From JAZGHN01 sp964496725 (lineage in GTDB: Bacteria > Chloroflexota > Dehalococcoidia > Dehalococcoidales > E44-bin46), in assembly GCA_964496725.1 (NCBI GenBank), contig CAZCAS010000085.1, forward strand, positions 1 to 5,028: 5,028 nt of DNA, given 5' to 3'. The translations under genes and the position numbers were made by a program. Positions 4,080 through 5,028 of the stretch are shown here, one piece after another (positions within the stretch are counted from its first letter, which is position 1; each line of letters opens with the position of its first letter). Below the pieces are notes generated by a model. It saw nothing but the letters and a program-made list of their open reading frames with translations. It made no database searches and was not told where the DNA came from.

Positions 4080-5028
4080 ATGAGATTAAAAAGACTAGGT
4101 AAAAAAGTGGCACCCTTGGTTGCGATGTTACTTCTGGTGTTCGCTGTGGGGTGTGTCCCTGCCCCGGGTGGGGTTATCCCTACCCCTGCTCCAGGGGAGG
4201 GGGCTTCGGCCACCACCCCGGAGGAGGTCGCTTCGGCCACCACCCCGGAGGAGGTTGCCCCTCCACCTGCAGCCGCTGAGGGACCCGAGGCTAATTTCAG
4301 ATTGCTCGTCAGCGATGAGGCAAATGCCATCGGAGACTTTGAGAGCCTTGTCATCACCATTGACAGTGTCGGGGTGCACAGGGTGGGGGGAGATGACGGC
4401 TGGATTGAGCCGACCGATATAGAGAAGGAGTTGGACTTAGTAGACCTTCAAGGGGAAAACGCTACGGAAATCTGGAGCGGTATCCTTCCCGATGGTGATT
4501 ATAACAAGGTCTTTGTTAATGTCAGTGAGGTTGATGCCGAGTTGAACACCGGCGGCTCCACCGAGGTGAAGCTCCCCAGTGATAAGCTTCACATTGACAC
4601 CCACTTCAGCACATCTGAGGATTCGCTGGTAAGTTTTGTTTTCGATATCTCCGTAATCTCTACTGGCACCGGCAATGGGGCTGGCAATGGGCAGGGTAGT
4701 GCCGAGTATATCCTCAAGCCTGTGGTCAGCCAGAGCGGACCAAATCAGAAGTTCAACGAGGTGAAAACGCGCGAGAGGGATCAGGAGAAAGAGCACGAGC
4801 GAGAAAGGGAATCCGAGGAGGAACTGGACCTTGAGCTCGATGGGGATGCGGCCCCTGGTGAGACGGTTACCCTGCTTGTAACCCTTGACAGTGAACCGGT
4901 AGCGGGGGCTGTGGTTGATGTCAATGGGGAAGAGATAGGCAATACCGGCGATGATGGCACAATCAGCTTCACTATTCCTGAGGATGCCGAGGGGCTGAAG
5001 ATAGGAGCCGAACTGGACGGACAGGAAG
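4080..5028 (+). CDS. DUF4382 domain lipoprotein with C-terminal Ig-like region (3' end outside window)
   Basis: The frame is open for 316 codons from the ATG to the window edge. A lipoprotein signal peptide (MRLKRLGKK, hydrophobic core, AVGC) puts the lipidated Cys at residue 25. A Pro/Ala/Glu/Thr-rich linker (26-70) with two copies of ASATTPEEV (42-59) follows. Residues 71-216 fit DUF4382: LVITIDSVGVH (90-100), an LDLVDL strand (118-123), ILPDGDYNKVFVNV (135-148), VKLPSDKLHI (163-172), VSFVFDISV (184-192) and YILKPVV (210-216). A Gly/Asn loop (196-206) interrupts its last part. A very charged stretch (228-252, rich in Arg and Glu) leads to PGETVTLLVTLDSEPVAGA (259-277) and VDVNGEEIGNTGDDGTISFT (279-298), an Ig-like or carboxypeptidase-regulatory-like beta fold. 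The role is unknown; such proteins sit on the outer face of the membrane. It follows the protease in the same direction but has its own AT-rich upstream region. Confidence 0.85.
   Translation, partial: MRLKRLGKKVAPLVAMLLLVFAVGCVPAPGGVIPTPAPGEGASATTPEEVASATTPEEVAPPPAAAEGPEANFRLLVSDEANAIGDFESLVITIDSVGVHRVGGDDGWIEPTDIEKELDLVDLQGENATEIWSGILPDGDYNKVFVNVSEVDAELNTGGSTEVKLPSDKLHIDTHFSTSEDSLVSFVFDISVISTGTGNGAGNGQGSAEYILKPVVSQSGPNQKFNEVKTRERDQEKEHERERESEEELDLELDGDAAPGETVTLLVTLDSEPVAGAVVDVNGEEIGNTGDDGTISFTIPEDAEGLKIGAELDGQE
4203..4256 (+). repeat. two tandem 27-bp repeats in the lipoprotein linker
   Basis: The units 4203-4229 and 4230-4256 are identical except for the last base (C versus T, a silent change in the Val codon). 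Each encodes ASATTPEEV, so the duplication keeps the frame and lengthens the linker between the lipid anchor and the DUF4382 domain. Near identity at the DNA level implies a recent duplication and likely copy-number variation between strains. Confidence 0.95.

Noticed and set aside
4203..4256. CRISPR-like direct repeats
   Set aside because: The two copies abut with no spacer and encode an in-frame peptide repeat in a lipoprotein linker.
4073..4379. Minus-strand and +1 frames across the lipoprotein linker, with repeated Gly/Ser or Arg/Pro
   Set aside because: Their repetitive composition comes from the 27-bp repeat read in the wrong frames; the frame from 4080 has a ribosome binding site, signal peptide and DUF4382.
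4437..4796. 119-codon minus-strand frame
   Set aside because: It is antisense to the DUF4382 domain and has no supporting signal.

Overview
The window looks like a chromosomal stretch from an uncultured bacterium of the Chloroflexota, most likely class Dehalococcoidia. This is inferred from the gene set (a lipoprotein of unknown function, a BASS-type transporter, a small orphan protein, an S41 C-terminal processing protease and a DUF4382 lipoprotein) and from general resemblance; I could not run a search. A 10-base N gap at 314-323 shows that it comes from a scaffolded draft assembly.

Layout. (1) Bases 1 to about 160, + strand: the 3' part of the RNase P RNA gene (rnpB), with recognisable CR IV and CR V cores. 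(2) 169-1125, - strand, convergent with rnpB: a lipoprotein with a clear signal peptide, crossed by the N gap, with its own lac-like promoter at 1151-1179. (3) 1259-2134, - strand: a polytopic transporter of the bile acid:sodium symporter (BASS/SBF) type. Its N-terminus appears to continue upstream of the first ATG, but no standard start codon is in that frame. (4) 2135-2445: a divergent intergenic region with one sigma-70-like promoter in each direction and a GC-rich inverted repeat between them. (5) 2446-2685, +: a 79-residue protein of unknown function. (6) 2789-3928, +: an S41/CtpA protease with a PDZ domain and a Ser/Lys dyad; the third active-site position carries Asn instead of the usual Gln. 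(7) 4080 to the window end, +: a lipoprotein with a 27-bp tandem repeat in its linker, a DUF4382 domain, a highly charged segment and the start of an Ig-like or carboxypeptidase-regulatory-like domain; its 3' end lies outside the window.

How the genes fit together. Apart from rnpB and the small ORF, everything encodes envelope or exported proteins: two lipoproteins, one transporter and one extracytoplasmic protease. Nothing marks them as one pathway, and several have their own promoter or strong ribosome binding site, so they are better read as neighbours than as one operon. I see no mobile element, CRISPR array, defence system or tRNA. No clearly new biological system is visible. The most useful leads are the altered CtpA active site, the unresolved transporter start, the orphan 79-residue protein and three similar CCAGC-type inverted repeats near promoters.
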